From positions 62,001 to 126,000 of the forward strand of contig JAYZAS010000007.1 of NCBI GenBank assembly GCA_036339585.1: a stretch of 64,000 nucleotides of DNA. The letters are read 5' to 3'. Both the position numbers and the translations under genes were made by a program. Source of the DNA: Pseudomonadota bacterium (GTDB lineage: Bacteria > Pseudomonadota > Alphaproteobacteria > UBA8366). The notes below the pieces were generated by a model, which was given only the letters and a program-made list of their open reading frames with translations, had not been told where the DNA came from and did no database searches. Positions 33,385 to 43,591 of this stretch are shown in pieces; positions within the stretch are counted from its first letter, which is position 1, and every line of letters begins with the position of its first letter.

Positions 33385-36039
33385 TTGATTAAGGACATTT
33401 TGAGGCGACGTAGTGACATTTTAGTGAGTGTTGCGAACTTTTGCGCAAAGCGAGCCCTTTTCGTTATCTTCATTTTGGGAATCTCATCAGCGGTAGTTTG
33501 TCATTATGTAATCCAGAATGCTCAAGTGAATTCTGATACGAGTGAAATGTTGTCACCATCGTTGGATTTTAGGCAGAAGTTCAAGGCTTTTAAAGCCGCC
33601 ATGCCGGCCGTCGGCCCTTCCTTGGTTGTCGTGATAGAGGCGCCAAATCCTGACCAAGCAGAAGATGCCGCGCGACTTTTGTCCCAAAGGCTGAGAAATA
33701 CCGAGGGTATAAAGGGACCGGTCAAATATCTCGCTGCCGACCCTTTCTTCGCAAATAATGGACTTTTATATCTTAAGCGTTCGGAACTTGATGAGTTAGC
33801 AAATCGTCTATCCGATGCGCAACCCTTATTAGCTAGTCTAAGTGCAGACCCGAGTCTGCGTGGCTTGTTTGAAATATTGAGCCTTGCTCTTCAAGAAGTA
33901 TCCAAAGGAGGGAGGCCCCCTGAAGGGCTAAATCTGATCTTAGATAGTATTGCCTCCGTTGCCGAAGCCAGAGCACAGGGGAAATCAGACGAACTCTCGT
34001 GGCGGCGTCTTATATCGGGAGGACTGCAAGATGTTGGCGTTGCTAGAGAGTTCATTCGAGTTGGTATTGATCTTGACTTCTCGGGTCTTGGGCCTGCGCA
34101 GAAATCTATGGATTTGGTGCGCAAAGTTGCCGAAGTAGCTGCCCTTACTCCAGAACATGGGGTTAGTGTGCGGATCACGGGTGGAGATGCAATGTCAACG
34201 GAGGAGCTTGCGAGTGTTTCTGCAGGAGCTGCAAAAGCGGGATGGATTTCACTAATTGTGGTCACGATTCTATTGTTCCTTGCTCTAGGGTCATTGCGTC
34301 TTGTAGTAGCAACCTTATTAACCTTGGTGACTGGCCTCGTATTCACTGCTGGCTTCGCCATCGCGTTCGTCGGGTACTTGAACCTCATTTCAGTGGCATT
34401 TGCTGTTCTTTTTATTGGCCTTGGAGTGGATTTTGGAATTCATTTTGCCCTACGATTTCGAGAAGAAATTGTAGCAGGCAAGTCTCAGTCTGAGGCATTA
34501 ACTACCGCAACGCAAGATTTAGGTGGGGCGCTCACACTCTGTGCCGTTGCTGCGGCAATCGGGTTCTTTTCGTTTTTGCCAACAAACTATAGTGGATTAT
34601 CTGAACTAGGTTTGATCTCGGGCATCGGTATGTTTATAGCGCTGGTTGCCAATTTTACTTTATTGCCAGCATTGTTGAGCTTGTTGCCATTCAAATCTCC
34701 TTTGCGCCCATCGATAATACCAATTGTTATACCCGATTGGATTATTTATCGTTTCGGAGGTAAAGTAGCGGCTGTCGCGGTTTTTGCCGGTGTTGCCGCC
34801 GCAGCGTTTCTGCCGCAGGCACGTTTTGATTTCAATCCACTTCATTTAAAAGACCCAACAACGGAGTCTGTTCGTACTGCAATTGACCTAATGGCCGATC
34901 CAACTGTCTCGCCTGAAACTATTTCAGTTCTGATTGATCGAAATGAGAATATCTCCAAAATTATAAAAAATTTAACCGACATACCTGAGGTGGACCGTGT
35001 TGTTTGGCTCGATAATTTCGTGCCGTCGCATCAAGATGAAAAGGTGTCAGTTATTCAGAATATTGCTTTTACTATGTATTCCGTATTTGATCCCGCAAAC
35101 AGAAAGGATCCCCCTGGTAAAGAGGAACTTCAACGAGCTACGGGGCAGTTTCGCCAGCATTTATTAGCAACTGCAAGCCATCGTTATGCAGATCCCTTGA
35201 TCGCAGTTAGTGCCGAACGTTTGGCCAAAGCACTTACACCCTACATGAGTTTATCCCGTGATCTAAAGCGTTCAGTCAATGACCTTCAAGATGGTTTACT
35301 CGCGCGCTTTCAAGGTCGTTTGGAGAGGTTAAAAAAGTCGTTTAATGCCGCACCGTTCTCCGAAGCGGATATTCCAAGTGTTCTTAGAGGCAGATATGTC
35401 GCTCGTGATGGTCGCCTGCGACTCGAGATTTACCCAAAAGATAATGTGACTGACAATTCTGCAATGGAGCGTTTCGTATATGCAGTTAGTGACCAGTTAC
35501 CGACAGCTACAGATACGCCAGTAGTTTTGGTCAGATCTGGCAGTGTAGTCATGGGAGCTATAATACAAGCGACGGTAACGGCAATATTTTTCATTTGTGC
35601 ATTGTTGGCTTTTGTCTTGCGAAAATTTTGGGATGCGGTGCTGGTATTATTGCCATTAGGTTTGGCTGCACTTTGGACTGTAGCTGCCTCTGTTATCCTA
35701 GATTTGCCTTTCAATTATGCAAATGTCATCGTTGTTCCGTTATTGCTTGGTTTGGGCGTTGCCAGCGGAATACATTTAGTTATGCGTTCGCGGCTTGGAT
35801 TGAGCGAGCGCGAGATGTTAAAAACTAGCACGCCACGAGCCATTGTATTTAGTGCCTTAACAACCATCGGTTCGTTTGGCAGCCTCGCAATTTCGGATCA
35901 CCGCGGAACGGCAAGCATGGGCGAACTATTGATGGTTGCAATCGGCTTCACTCTAATTTCCACTTTGGTTATTCTGCCCTCTTTGATGGGATGGTTGAAC
36001 AGCCGAGGACTTCGTCAGACGGGATTGGTCCAGAAATGA
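33385..36039 (+). CDS. hpnN: Hopanoid transporter, RND family
   Basis: 884 residues. A first membrane segment near residue 30 is followed by a large periplasmic domain beginning NSDTSEMLSPSLDFRQKFKAFKAAMP, then five or so membrane segments (GWISLIVVTILLFLALGS..., LISVAFAVLFIGLGVDFGIHFALRFREE), a second periplasmic domain and a second bundle (about residues 720-880) with VIVVPLLLGLGVASGIHLVMRSR. The two-fold repeat and the GLGVDFGIHF / GLGVASGIHL motifs are the RND/MMPL hallmark. HpnN moves hopanoids to the outer membrane in Rhodopseudomonas. The start is TTG, with AAGGA six bases upstream. Its stop overlaps the hpnA start (ATGA). Confidence 0.94.
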   Translation: MIKDILRRRSDILVSVANFCAKRALFVIFILGISSAVVCHYVIQNAQVNSDTSEMLSPSLDFRQKFKAFKAAMPAVGPSLVVVIEAPNPDQAEDAARLLSQRLRNTEGIKGPVKYLAADPFFANNGLLYLKRSELDELANRLSDAQPLLASLSADPSLRGLFEILSLALQEVSKGGRPPEGLNLILDSIASVAEARAQGKSDELSWRRLISGGLQDVGVAREFIRVGIDLDFSGLGPAQKSMDLVRKVAEVAALTPEHGVSVRITGGDAMSTEELASVSAGAAKAGWISLIVVTILLFLALGSLRLVVATLLTLVTGLVFTAGFAIAFVGYLNLISVAFAVLFIGLGVDFGIHFALRFREEIVAGKSQSEALTTATQDLGGALTLCAVAAAIGFFSFLPTNYSGLSELGLISGIGMFIALVANFTLLPALLSLLPFKSPLRPSIIPIVIPDWIIYRFGGKVAAVAVFAGVAAAAFLPQARFDFNPLHLKDPTTESVRTAIDLMADPTVSPETISVLIDRNENISKIIKNLTDIPEVDRVVWLDNFVPSHQDEKVSVIQNIAFTMYSVFDPANRKDPPGKEELQRATGQFRQHLLATASHRYADPLIAVSAERLAKALTPYMSLSRDLKRSVNDLQDGLLARFQGRLERLKKSFNAAPFSEADIPSVLRGRYVARDGRLRLEIYPKDNVTDNSAMERFVYAVSDQLPTATDTPVVLVRSGSVVMGAIIQATVTAIFFICALLAFVLRKFWDAVLVLLPLGLAALWTVAASVILDLPFNYANVIVVPLLLGLGVASGIHLVMRSRLGLSEREMLKTSTPRAIVFSALTTIGSFGSLAISDHRGTASMGELLMVAIGFTLISTLVILPSLMGWLNSRGLRQTGLVQK

Positions 36040-37034
36040 CTACATTTTTGACAGGCGCCACCGGATTTGTCGGATCAGCTGTCTTACGCCAACTGCTGGA
36101 GAGGAGACTGGATGTAAGAGTACTCGCAAGGCCAGGAGGAGATAGGCGTAATATTGAGGGTTTAGTCTGTGAAGTTGTGGAAGGCGATCTAACAGATACA
36201 TCAACGTACAAAGATAGACTCGTGGGTTGTACAGCGGTATTTCATGTTGCTGCTGATTATAGGCTCTGGGCACCAGATAGAGCGGCGATGGATCGGGTTA
36301 ATATAGATGCGACTCGCGATCTTTTCCGACTTGCGGCTGATAACGGGGCTGAGAGAATCGTATATACGAGCAGCGTTGCGACCCTCGGTATAAATCGCGA
36401 TAACACTCCGGCTGATGAGGAGACGCCCAGTACCTATAATCAAATGATCGGTACCTACAAAAGGTCAAAATATCTCGCTGAAGAGGAGGTTCGCCGATTG
36501 GTATTAAATGAAGGAATACCTGCTGTTATCGTCAATCCGTCAGCACCGATTGGACCCCGTGACCTTAAGCCCACTCCAACTGGTCGTATTATTGTCGATG
36601 CCGCTAATGGTAAAATACCTGCCTACGTAGATACTGGTCTCAATTTTGTGCATGTAGAGGATGTGGCCCGAGGGCACCTTAACGCTTTTGAGAAGGGTAA
36701 AGTTGGGGAACGCTACATCTTAGGCGGCCAAAATATGACGTTAGTTGATATGCTTACGATTATCTGTGATCAGGTAGGACGGAAACCTCCAACAATCAAG
36801 ATTCCTCATCAGCTTTTGCTTCCGGTCGCACACATTGCTGAGACAATCTCTGTATTTACGGGGAAATGGGAGCCTTTTGTAACGGTTGATAGTGTGAAAA
36901 TGGCTGCAAAAAAAATGTATTTTTCCTCTAAAAAAGCAGAAACGGTTCTTGGTTACAAAACACGCCCAGCTGAAACTGCGGTCATTGATGCAGTTGAGTG
37001 GTACAGGAAAAATGGTTATTTAAAGAATTTTTAA
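36036..37034 (+). CDS. hpnA: Hopanoid-associated NAD-dependent sugar epimerase/dehydrogenase
   Basis: 332 residues of the extended short-chain dehydrogenase family. The ATG at 36036 overlaps the hpnN stop and puts the Rossmann motif TGATGFVGSAVLRQLL at residues 6-21; a longer frame from 35991 lies in hpnN coding sequence. The catalytic Ser and Y-x-x-x-K are in YTSSVATLG and YKRSKYLAEEEV, and VHVEDVARGHL follows. The dihydroflavonol-reductase-like architecture and the place directly after hpnN identify HpnA. Its reaction in hopanoid side-chain formation is not firmly established. Confidence 0.92.
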   Translation: MTTFLTGATGFVGSAVLRQLLERRLDVRVLARPGGDRRNIEGLVCEVVEGDLTDTSTYKDRLVGCTAVFHVAADYRLWAPDRAAMDRVNIDATRDLFRLAADNGAERIVYTSSVATLGINRDNTPADEETPSTYNQMIGTYKRSKYLAEEEVRRLVLNEGIPAVIVNPSAPIGPRDLKPTPTGRIIVDAANGKIPAYVDTGLNFVHVEDVARGHLNAFEKGKVGERYILGGQNMTLVDMLTIICDQVGRKPPTIKIPHQLLLPVAHIAETISVFTGKWEPFVTVDSVKMAAKKMYFSSKKAETVLGYKTRPAETAVIDAVEWYRKNGYLKNF

Positions 37035-37167
37035 GTTTTTGTTGAATAGAGATGTTTTTAGTAACATTCAATATTGCTGTATTTTAGATTAAGTTTAGCA
37101 TAGGTATAGAAGGCTAGCTTGTTTACTTGTTGTGGGGTCGCTGGTATGAATTATGGATGTATCTAAT

Positions 37168-37188
37168 AGGCTTTGTTTAACAAAGCCT
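37168..37188. promoter_or_regulatory. Palindrome in the ispH leader
   Basis: A perfect inverted repeat with 10-base arms, AGGCTTTGTT and AACAAAGCCT, around a single central T, ends 28 bases before the ispH start codon. No T-run follows on either strand, so it is not an intrinsic terminator. It could be an operator or a leader hairpin. Confidence 0.5.
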
Positions 37189-37216
37189 GTAGTGATTTGA
37201 TTGGGGACTGCAGCCT

Positions 37217-38149
37217 ATGCGTGTAATTTTATCAAAGCCTCGAGGATTTTGTGCTGGTGTAACTCGAGCCATTGATATTGTTGAATTGGCACTGAAGAAA
37301 TATGGTCCGCCAGTTTATGTGCGGCACGAAATTGTTCACAATAAACGAGTGGTTGAAGATTTAAAGGCAAAGGGGGCCGTTTTTGTTGAGGAGCTTGACG
37401 AAGTGCCCGATGGCGCGCACACGGTGTTTAGCGCCCACGGCGTTTCTAAGAAGGTAGCCGATGAAGCGGGAACCCGAGATCTTCCTGTCATCGATGCTAC
37501 GTGCCCTCTGGTTGCCAAAGTGCATAAGGAAGGGCAAAGATATTCGGCCAAAGATTATGACATCATTTTAATAGGGCATGAAGGTCATCCGGAAGTTATT
37601 GGAACAATGGGCCGCATTCCTGGAAAAGTCTATTTAGTCTCGACAGCCGAAGACGTTGGCAAGCTAGAAGTGCGAGACCCTAATAAATTAGCCTATGTTA
37701 CTCAGACGACATTGAGTGTAGATGACACCAGAGATGTTATTGAGGCATTAAAGGCCCGGTTTCCGACGGTTGTAGGGCCTGATGTGAAGGATATTTGTTA
37801 TGCGACACAAAATCGGCAAAGTGCTGTGCGGGAGCTTGCGGGGCAAGTGGACTTATTGCTTGTGGTTGGGGCGCAGAATAGTTCAAATTCAAAGAGATTG
37901 AGCGAAATAGGCAAAGAATTGAATGTGCCAAGCTACTTGATTGACGACGCTTCTGGTTTAAATGAAGTGTGGTTGGAGAATATTAAAACAATTGGTATAA
38001 CTGCAGGGGCATCTGCTCCAGAGAAACTCGTTCAGGATCTAATTAAACGGTTAGGTGAGCTTGTTGATATCGAGGTAGAGGAAGTTGATGGCATCAATGA
38101 AAACGTGCAGTTTAGGTTGCCAAAAGAACTCCGCGAGGCTGCAGCTTAG
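37217..38149 (+). CDS. ispH: 4-hydroxy-3-methylbut-2-enyl diphosphate reductase
   Basis: 310 residues. The three Fe-S cysteines are in [13 protein letters not shown] (residue 12), [14 protein letters not shown] (about 97) and [10 protein letters not shown] (about 195). Other active-site parts are [35 protein letters not shown] and [11 protein letters not shown]. The enzyme makes IPP and DMAPP in the last MEP-pathway step using a [4Fe-4S] cluster. It sits between hpnA and hpnH in the hopanoid island, on the same strand, after a 182-base leader with a palindrome. Confidence 0.98.
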   Translation: MRVILSKPRGFCAGVTRAIDIVELALKKYGPPVYVRHEIVHNKRVVEDLKAKGAVFVEELDEVPDGAHTVFSAHGVSKKVADEAGTRDLPVIDATCPLVAKVHKEGQRYSAKDYDIILIGHEGHPEVIGTMGRIPGKVYLVSTAEDVGKLEVRDPNKLAYVTQTTLSVDDTRDVIEALKARFPTVVGPDVKDICYATQNRQSAVRELAGQVDLLLVVGAQNSSNSKRLSEIGKELNVPSYLIDDASGLNEVWLENIKTIGITAGASAPEKLVQDLIKRLGELVDIEVEEVDGINENVQFRLPKELREAAA

Positions 38150-38227
38150 TCGGTAGAAAAAACATACTAATGGTCTAAAATACACATATTAAGCTTAAAA
38201 ATTTGATCATCGTTTAAAGAGGGTGGC

Positions 38228-39457
38228 ATGTCCGTTCCATTAATACAGCAATATAGAGTGGCTACTTACCTGATCAAACAGCGTTTGTTTGGTCGGAAAA
38301 AGTACCCTCTGGTACTAATGCTTGAGCCACTTTTTAGGTGTAATCTCGCTTGCCCAGGTTGCGGTAAGATCGACTACCCAAAATCTATCCTTAATCAAAG
38401 ACTTTCATACGAAGATTGTATGACGGCGGTGGATGAGTGTGGGGCACCGATGGTGTCGATACCAGGTGGCGAACCACTTCTTCACCGAGAAATAAAAGAA
38501 ATAGTGGAAGGCATAGTTTCCCGGAAAAAATTTGTATATTTGTGTACGAATGCCTTGTTACTCGAGAAACGGTTGGATAAATTTACTCCGAGCCAGTACT
38601 TGACCTTTTCCGTTCATCTTGATGGACTGGAGGAACATCATGACCATGCGGTTAACCAAGATGGTACATTTCAAAGAGCTATTAACGCTATAAAAGAAGC
38701 TAAGCGTAGAGGGTTCAGAGTTAACGTGAACTGTACCCTCTTTGATCAAATGACAGCGGACGAAGCAGCAGAATTTTTTGATTTTGCGTCTGATGAATTG
38801 GGTGTTGATGCGATCACCGTATCACCCGGATACGAATATGAACGTGCGCCAGATCAGGAGCATTTTCTTTCTCGAAAGAAAACCAAAAATTTATTCCGAG
38901 ATATTTTTCGGATCGGCAAAGAAAAAGGCCGGACGTGGCCATTTAGTGCTTCGCCTCTGTTCTTAAACTTTCTGGCTGGAAATGAAGAGTACCATTGTAC
39001 GCCGTGGGGCATGGCTACCCGAAATGTGTTTGGATGGCAGCGACCATGTTACCTTCTTGGAGAGGGGTATGCTGATTCCTTCAAAGAGTTGATGGAAGAG
39101 ACAGAGTGGGAAAAATATGGTACTGGAAACTACGAAAAATGTGCTAACTGCATGGTGCACAGCGGTTACGAGGCGACGGCAGTTGATGACACCTTCTCTA
39201 ACCCATTAAAAGCTTTAATGGTGGCTGTACGCGGTATTAGAACTGAGGGTGAAATGGCCCCTGAAATAGATCTTTCAAGCCAACGGGCGGCTGATTATGT
39301 TCATGATGAATTGGTTAGTGATTTTATGACTAGGCTCGAAGAAGAGGATTCAAAGCACGGAGGCGATTTGAAAAAAACACGTCTACGCGCAGCGCTAACA
39401 CCGAACAATAATCGCGACGGTGGCTCCGGGTCGGAGTCTAATATTAGAGCTGCTTAA
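38228..39457 (+). CDS. hpnH: Adenosylhopane synthase, radical SAM protein HpnH
   Basis: 409 residues. The radical-SAM cluster motif C-x3-C-x2-C is in FRCNLACPGCGKIDYP (about residues 38-45), followed by VSIPGGEPLLH (SAM binding) and a SVHLDGLEEHHD strand. A cysteine-containing C-terminal extension (CTPWGMATRNVFGWQRPCYLLGEGY, CANCMVHSGYEATA) is typical of HpnH. It couples 5'-deoxyadenosine to diploptene to give adenosylhopane. GAGGG precedes the ATG. The last 35 residues are polar and variable. Confidence 0.96.
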   Translation: MSVPLIQQYRVATYLIKQRLFGRKKYPLVLMLEPLFRCNLACPGCGKIDYPKSILNQRLSYEDCMTAVDECGAPMVSIPGGEPLLHREIKEIVEGIVSRKKFVYLCTNALLLEKRLDKFTPSQYLTFSVHLDGLEEHHDHAVNQDGTFQRAINAIKEAKRRGFRVNVNCTLFDQMTADEAAEFFDFASDELGVDAITVSPGYEYERAPDQEHFLSRKKTKNLFRDIFRIGKEKGRTWPFSASPLFLNFLAGNEEYHCTPWGMATRNVFGWQRPCYLLGEGYADSFKELMEETEWEKYGTGNYEKCANCMVHSGYEATAVDDTFSNPLKALMVAVRGIRTEGEMAPEIDLSSQRAADYVHDELVSDFMTRLEEEDSKHGGDLKKTRLRAALTPNNNRDGGSGSESNIRAA

Positions 39458-39464
39458 AGACGGC

Positions 39465-40166
39465 TTAGTAATTTCCTGTCTTACACAGAGCATTTAATGA
39501 GCTTGCAGGCATCTTTTTCAGGGCTCGCATCGCGGTGTTGCTTGTATAAGCCAGCTTGGCAACCTGTGTTAACGAACTGGGACGTTGGATAAGCTTTCTT
39601 AAAAGAGAAAGTGCGGTAGCCCTTCCATTTTTGTTCATGCCAGCGAGTGCGATTTCTGGCACGGTATCTTTGGCACTGTCGGCAATTGATCTTAATATAA
39701 GAAACGGAATGCCGCGTTTTTTAGCATAAGCAGCAATCACATGACTTTCCATGTCTAGTGCGTGAGCTCCGGTCGCTTGAAATAGTTGCATTTTTTCATC
39801 TATACTCTTAATCACTTTGTTAACCCCAAGCTGTCGCGATTGCTCTCTAGCGACGGGCCAGTTTTTTGCAACCGAGCGACGCAAAGTATCATCCGTTTGA
39901 AAAACGGCTCCATCATCGGTAACAACAGCTTTGGGCAATAGCACGGAACCAGATTTGAGTTTTGGGTCCATTCCGCCTGCAATACCAAAACTTACAATAC
40001 CCATAATTTTGTCGTTATTAAGATCATTGCACGCAACAGACACGCGATCCGGGCCGGGGCCACTGCATTTTATTAAGGGCCGAGAATCCATTCCAATGAT
40101 GCTACTCATGGAAGCAATACACCTTGCCTCCAACTGCATACCAGTGATGATTGCAATCTGGCTCAA
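39465..40166 (-). CDS. hpnG: Hopanoid-associated phosphorylase (nucleosidase-like) HpnG
   Basis: 233 residues of the nucleoside-phosphorylase fold. Motifs include IITGMQLEARCI at the N-terminus, IKCSGPGPDRV, GIVSFGIAGGMDPKLKSGSVLLPKAVV and the ALDMESHVIAAYAKKRGIPFLILRSIADSAKD block containing the substrate-binding Met-Glu and the catalytic Asp. HpnG releases adenine from adenosylhopane to give ribosylhopane or its phosphate. The start is TTG, overlapping the shc stop (TTGA), so the two are translationally coupled. Confidence 0.92.
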   Translation of the reverse strand: MSQIAIITGMQLEARCIASMSSIIGMDSRPLIKCSGPGPDRVSVACNDLNNDKIMGIVSFGIAGGMDPKLKSGSVLLPKAVVTDDGAVFQTDDTLRRSVAKNWPVAREQSRQLGVNKVIKSIDEKMQLFQATGAHALDMESHVIAAYAKKRGIPFLILRSIADSAKDTVPEIALAGMNKNGRATALSLLRKLIQRPSSLTQVAKLAYTSNTAMRALKKMPASSLNALCKTGNY

Positions 40167-42166
40167 ATTCCGTAAGAAGGGAATTTAGTGTTTGAGTTAC
40201 TAAGATTACGAAACCTACTTAGGGCCCATAGAGGAAAAAAAACACTGTAGCCGTGATAACGCAGATAAAATACCCGAGGGAAACCGACAGCGTTATAATA
40301 TTCTTCTTCCCATTTGGCGCCATCTCGCGGAGCCTGAAGCAAATACTCAACTCCGCTCTTAACAGCTTTGCTGTCGACTTCTCCGGCCGCCATTAAACCA
40401 AGAAGAGCCCATGATGTTTGGGATGGCGTGCTGGCTTTGCAGGTATCTTTGTGATCATGCCAATAACTCGCACCATCTTCACCCCAACCACCATCGGGGC
40501 GCTGTCTGGATGTTAGCCATCCAACTGCCTTTCTTATGTACGGAGCATTCATATCTTCGCCAGCCGCTTGAAGAGCACACAGGGCAGACCACGTCCCGTA
40601 TACGTAGTTGGTGCCCCAACGACCAAACCACGATCCATCATCTTCCTGCTCTTGTCGAAGATATTCTACCCCACGCTTTATTGGGTCACTTTTGGGAGTA
40701 TAGCCAAGCTGGATAAGCATGCCGATGCAACGTGCAGAGACATCAACAGTTGGTGGGTCAAGAAGTGCACCGTGATCTGCAAATGGTATATGATTAAGCC
40801 AATAATGGGTATTATCTGCATCAAAAGACCCCCAGCCACCATTTTTGCTCTGCATCCCAATAATCCACTCGGCTGCTCGCTCAAGGCATTCTTTATGCTT
40901 CGGGTCTTTTGCTCGTTCTATAGACATTGCTGCGACAGAAGTGTCATCAACATCCGGGTAGTGACTATTCCAATATTGGAATGCCCAACCCCCTGGCCTC
41001 AAGTCAGGGCGAGTGTCCGCCCAGTCACCAATAACCTCAAGTTCTTGTCGCTCCTGAAGCCATGATAATGATACGTGAGCGGCCTTTGTATTAATGTTAT
41101 CTCCAGTTTCTAGAAGGGCTTGCGCAGATAATGCTGTATCCCATATCGGGGATAAACACGGCTGGCAGTAGGCTATTTCATCCTTGATCACCAGTAATTT
41201 ATCAATCGCCTTTTTAGCCACCAAATACTGTTCACTATTTTTATCTATGCCTAAAGTGTGAAAAACCATCACAGTATTTGCCATAGCGGGAAAGATACCC
41301 CCTAAACCGTCTTCTCCATTGAGTCGTTCATTTATAAAATCGAGAGCCTTCTCTATTCCTTTTGCCCGAATGTTACGCGGCATCAAGGGATCAATCAGAC
41401 GCAGTATTTTATCCACCCAAAGAAATAACCTGCCGGCCAAAGTTCCGGTAGAATTAGCAAGGTAGTTTTTTTCCTGTTCAGGCGGAATAAGAAAAAGCTC
41501 TCGAATATCGACACAAAGGGGATTATCTGCTCGGTGTTTGTTAGTCATTAAAATTAGGAGCGGTACAATAACCGTACGGGACCAATAGGAAATCTTTGAG
41601 AAGTGAAAGAAGAACCACTTTGGAAGATGCATAATCTCTACCGGCATAACTGGAACTGCTCGCCACGGCACTTGGCCAAATAATGCTAGAGTAATTCTTG
41701 TGAATACGTTGCATTTCGCTGCACCGCCTGCATTGAGAATCGCTGCACGAGCCTTAACCATGTGCGGCGCATCAATGTCTTCTCCTGCTAGCTTTAATGC
41801 GAAATATGCTTTCACACTAGCGCTTATATCAAAGTTACCATCGTGGTAAAGAGGCCAGCCACCATGATCAGCCTGACGCTCCCGCAGGTATACCGCAATC
41901 TTTTTTTCAATAATTGGATCAATTTCACTAGTGAAATGATTTAGTAAAATATATTCCGCAGGAATTGTTGCGTCTGCCTCAAGTTCGAAAACCCAATGGC
42001 CATCATCGGCTTGCATTTGCCGGAGTCCTTTAGCCGCCTGTTCTATAACTGTGCTTAACCGGTTCTCAAAGTCTTTAGGGATAGGGTTGGGTTTATTTTC
42101 TGCCGAATTTTTTTCCGCGTCCGACGTGTGGGCACCTACGGACAAATTGTCTGTAAAAGTATTCAT
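40163..42166 (-). CDS. shc: Squalene-hopene cyclase
   Basis: 667 residues. The catalytic acid motif D-x-D-D is DVDD at residues 405-408 (PDVDDTSVAAM). Several QW repeats are visible: GLRQMQADDGHWVFEL, YLRERQADHGGWPLY, GMQSKNGGWGSFDAD, YLRQEQEDDGSWFGRWG and WLTSRQRPDGGWGED. The enzyme cyclises squalene to hopene and diplopterol at the inner membrane. It follows hpnE by 161 bases and leads into hpnG with an overlap. It is full length compared with Shc from Zymomonas or Alicyclobacillus (about 630-720). Confidence 0.97.
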   Translation of the reverse strand: MNTFTDNLSVGAHTSDAEKNSAENKPNPIPKDFENRLSTVIEQAAKGLRQMQADDGHWVFELEADATIPAEYILLNHFTSEIDPIIEKKIAVYLRERQADHGGWPLYHDGNFDISASVKAYFALKLAGEDIDAPHMVKARAAILNAGGAAKCNVFTRITLALFGQVPWRAVPVMPVEIMHLPKWFFFHFSKISYWSRTVIVPLLILMTNKHRADNPLCVDIRELFLIPPEQEKNYLANSTGTLAGRLFLWVDKILRLIDPLMPRNIRAKGIEKALDFINERLNGEDGLGGIFPAMANTVMVFHTLGIDKNSEQYLVAKKAIDKLLVIKDEIAYCQPCLSPIWDTALSAQALLETGDNINTKAAHVSLSWLQERQELEVIGDWADTRPDLRPGGWAFQYWNSHYPDVDDTSVAAMSIERAKDPKHKECLERAAEWIIGMQSKNGGWGSFDADNTHYWLNHIPFADHGALLDPPTVDVSARCIGMLIQLGYTPKSDPIKRGVEYLRQEQEDDGSWFGRWGTNYVYGTWSALCALQAAGEDMNAPYIRKAVGWLTSRQRPDGGWGEDGASYWHDHKDTCKASTPSQTSWALLGLMAAGEVDSKAVKSGVEYLLQAPRDGAKWEEEYYNAVGFPRVFYLRYHGYSVFFPLWALSRFRNLSNSNTKFPSYGI

Positions 42167-42327
42167 GGGATTTATCGATAGACTTGTTACACGTACTAAT
42201 TTGATCTTGCATTTTTGGATTGTGATTGAAAGCTAATTAACATCCACGAATCCAATGTGATACCTATATCTTTATTATCTTCTAACATCGAGAGAAAATT
42301 CTAGCAATTTTATAGAGTATCCGAAAA

Positions 42328-43587
42328 TCAATTATTTAATATTGAATCTGCAGCTGAATAACCGGACCGTATTGCTCCCTCTATTGTTGCTGGAATGCCT
42401 GTGTCAGTCCAATCGCCAGCCAATTTAAGGTTAAGGGTTTTGGTATTAGTTTTGGCACGTAACGTCAACGATTCTGGCGTCTGTGCAAATGTAGCCCTTT
42501 TTTCTTTTACAACACGAGCTTGCTTTGGTGTGTTGACATCTAAACCTAACGCACTCACCACGTCACCCCATGTTAAGTCAATAATTTCTTCGGCCGACTT
42601 GCTGACGTGTTTATCAGCAGCACTAATTGTTATAGATACAATATCTCCTCGTAAGAAAAGCCATTCAGCGGTGCCTCCTATTATACCAATAAAATTTATA
42701 GGTAAATCAGAAGGTTGACGCGAATTTAATTTGAAATGCACGTTAACGATTGGATTATGCTCCGTGGGAAACTTTACCTCCGTTAGCAGGGAGCCTGTTA
42801 TAGATGCGGGTAGGGCTAAAATGACTGCTTCATCTTTGGGTATCTTAACATTTTGGTCAGCAAACACTAAATTTTTTACGTACTTCATATCCGCACTTCT
42901 TTCAATTCTCCTTAGACGAGACCCAAATTTTATTTTTGCCTTATGCTTGGTGAGTAATGTGACCGCAGGGTCAACAAAGCTGTCTGATAGGCCTTTTCTG
43001 GCGATCATTGGCCTAGATGCACATCCGCCTCGTCCGAATGTTTCAGCAAAAACAGGCCATAAAAGAGATGCCGCTGCTTTATCAACCGGAGTATTCAAGA
43101 CTGATACTGCGAGAGGTTCCCAATATCTCTCAAAGAGCCGACCACTTGGGGATAATATCTCCGTGAGTGTTTTATTTGGCGAAGCATAAAATAATTTTAG
43201 TGCTGAGAAGTAATCAACCCATGAGCTACGAGGGACCCTTCGGTCTGCGCAAAATATCCACCAAGGTATGCGGCCCATATTCGGGCGCACGCTCCACCGC
43301 ATGCCGTCGCGGACATCGATGAACTTAAAAATAGGCTCTTTTGGTCCAATCAATGTATGTTCAGCTCCGATTGTGTTAAGGAACTTAAATACCGCGATGT
43401 TTCCGCTCAAAAGCAGGTGATTTCCGTTATCGATAACACAGTCCAGGGCAGTATCGTGGAATGAACGGCAACGCCCCCCTGCATGACTGGCGGCCTCGTA
43501 AAGCGTCACTAAGTGTCCAGCTTCGCAGAGCTTTACCGCTGCGGCTAGGCCTGCCATTCCTGCCCCAACTATATGCGTTTTAGGCAT
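42328..43587 (-). CDS. hpnE: Hydroxysqualene dehydroxylase HpnE
   Basis: About 419 residues from the ATG at 43585-43587, four bases after the hpnD stop; a start at 43605 would lie inside hpnD. It begins THIVGAGMAGLAAAVKLCEAGHLVTLYEAASHAGGRCRSF, the FAD-binding motif of phytoene-desaturase-like amine oxidases. The C-terminal motif LAGDWTDTGIPATIEGAIRSGYSAA binds the flavin pyrophosphate. HpnE removes the hydroxyl of hydroxysqualene to give squalene. It lies in the order hpnD-hpnE-shc. Confidence 0.93.
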   Translation of the reverse strand: MPKTHIVGAGMAGLAAAVKLCEAGHLVTLYEAASHAGGRCRSFHDTALDCVIDNGNHLLLSGNIAVFKFLNTIGAEHTLIGPKEPIFKFIDVRDGMRWSVRPNMGRIPWWIFCADRRVPRSSWVDYFSALKLFYASPNKTLTEILSPSGRLFERYWEPLAVSVLNTPVDKAAASLLWPVFAETFGRGGCASRPMIARKGLSDSFVDPAVTLLTKHKAKIKFGSRLRRIERSADMKYVKNLVFADQNVKIPKDEAVILALPASITGSLLTEVKFPTEHNPIVNVHFKLNSRQPSDLPINFIGIIGGTAEWLFLRGDIVSITISAADKHVSKSAEEIIDLTWGDVVSALGLDVNTPKQARVVKEKRATFAQTPESLTLRAKTNTKTLNLKLAGDWTDTGIPATIEGAIRSGYSAADSILNN

Positions 43588-43591
43588 GTAC

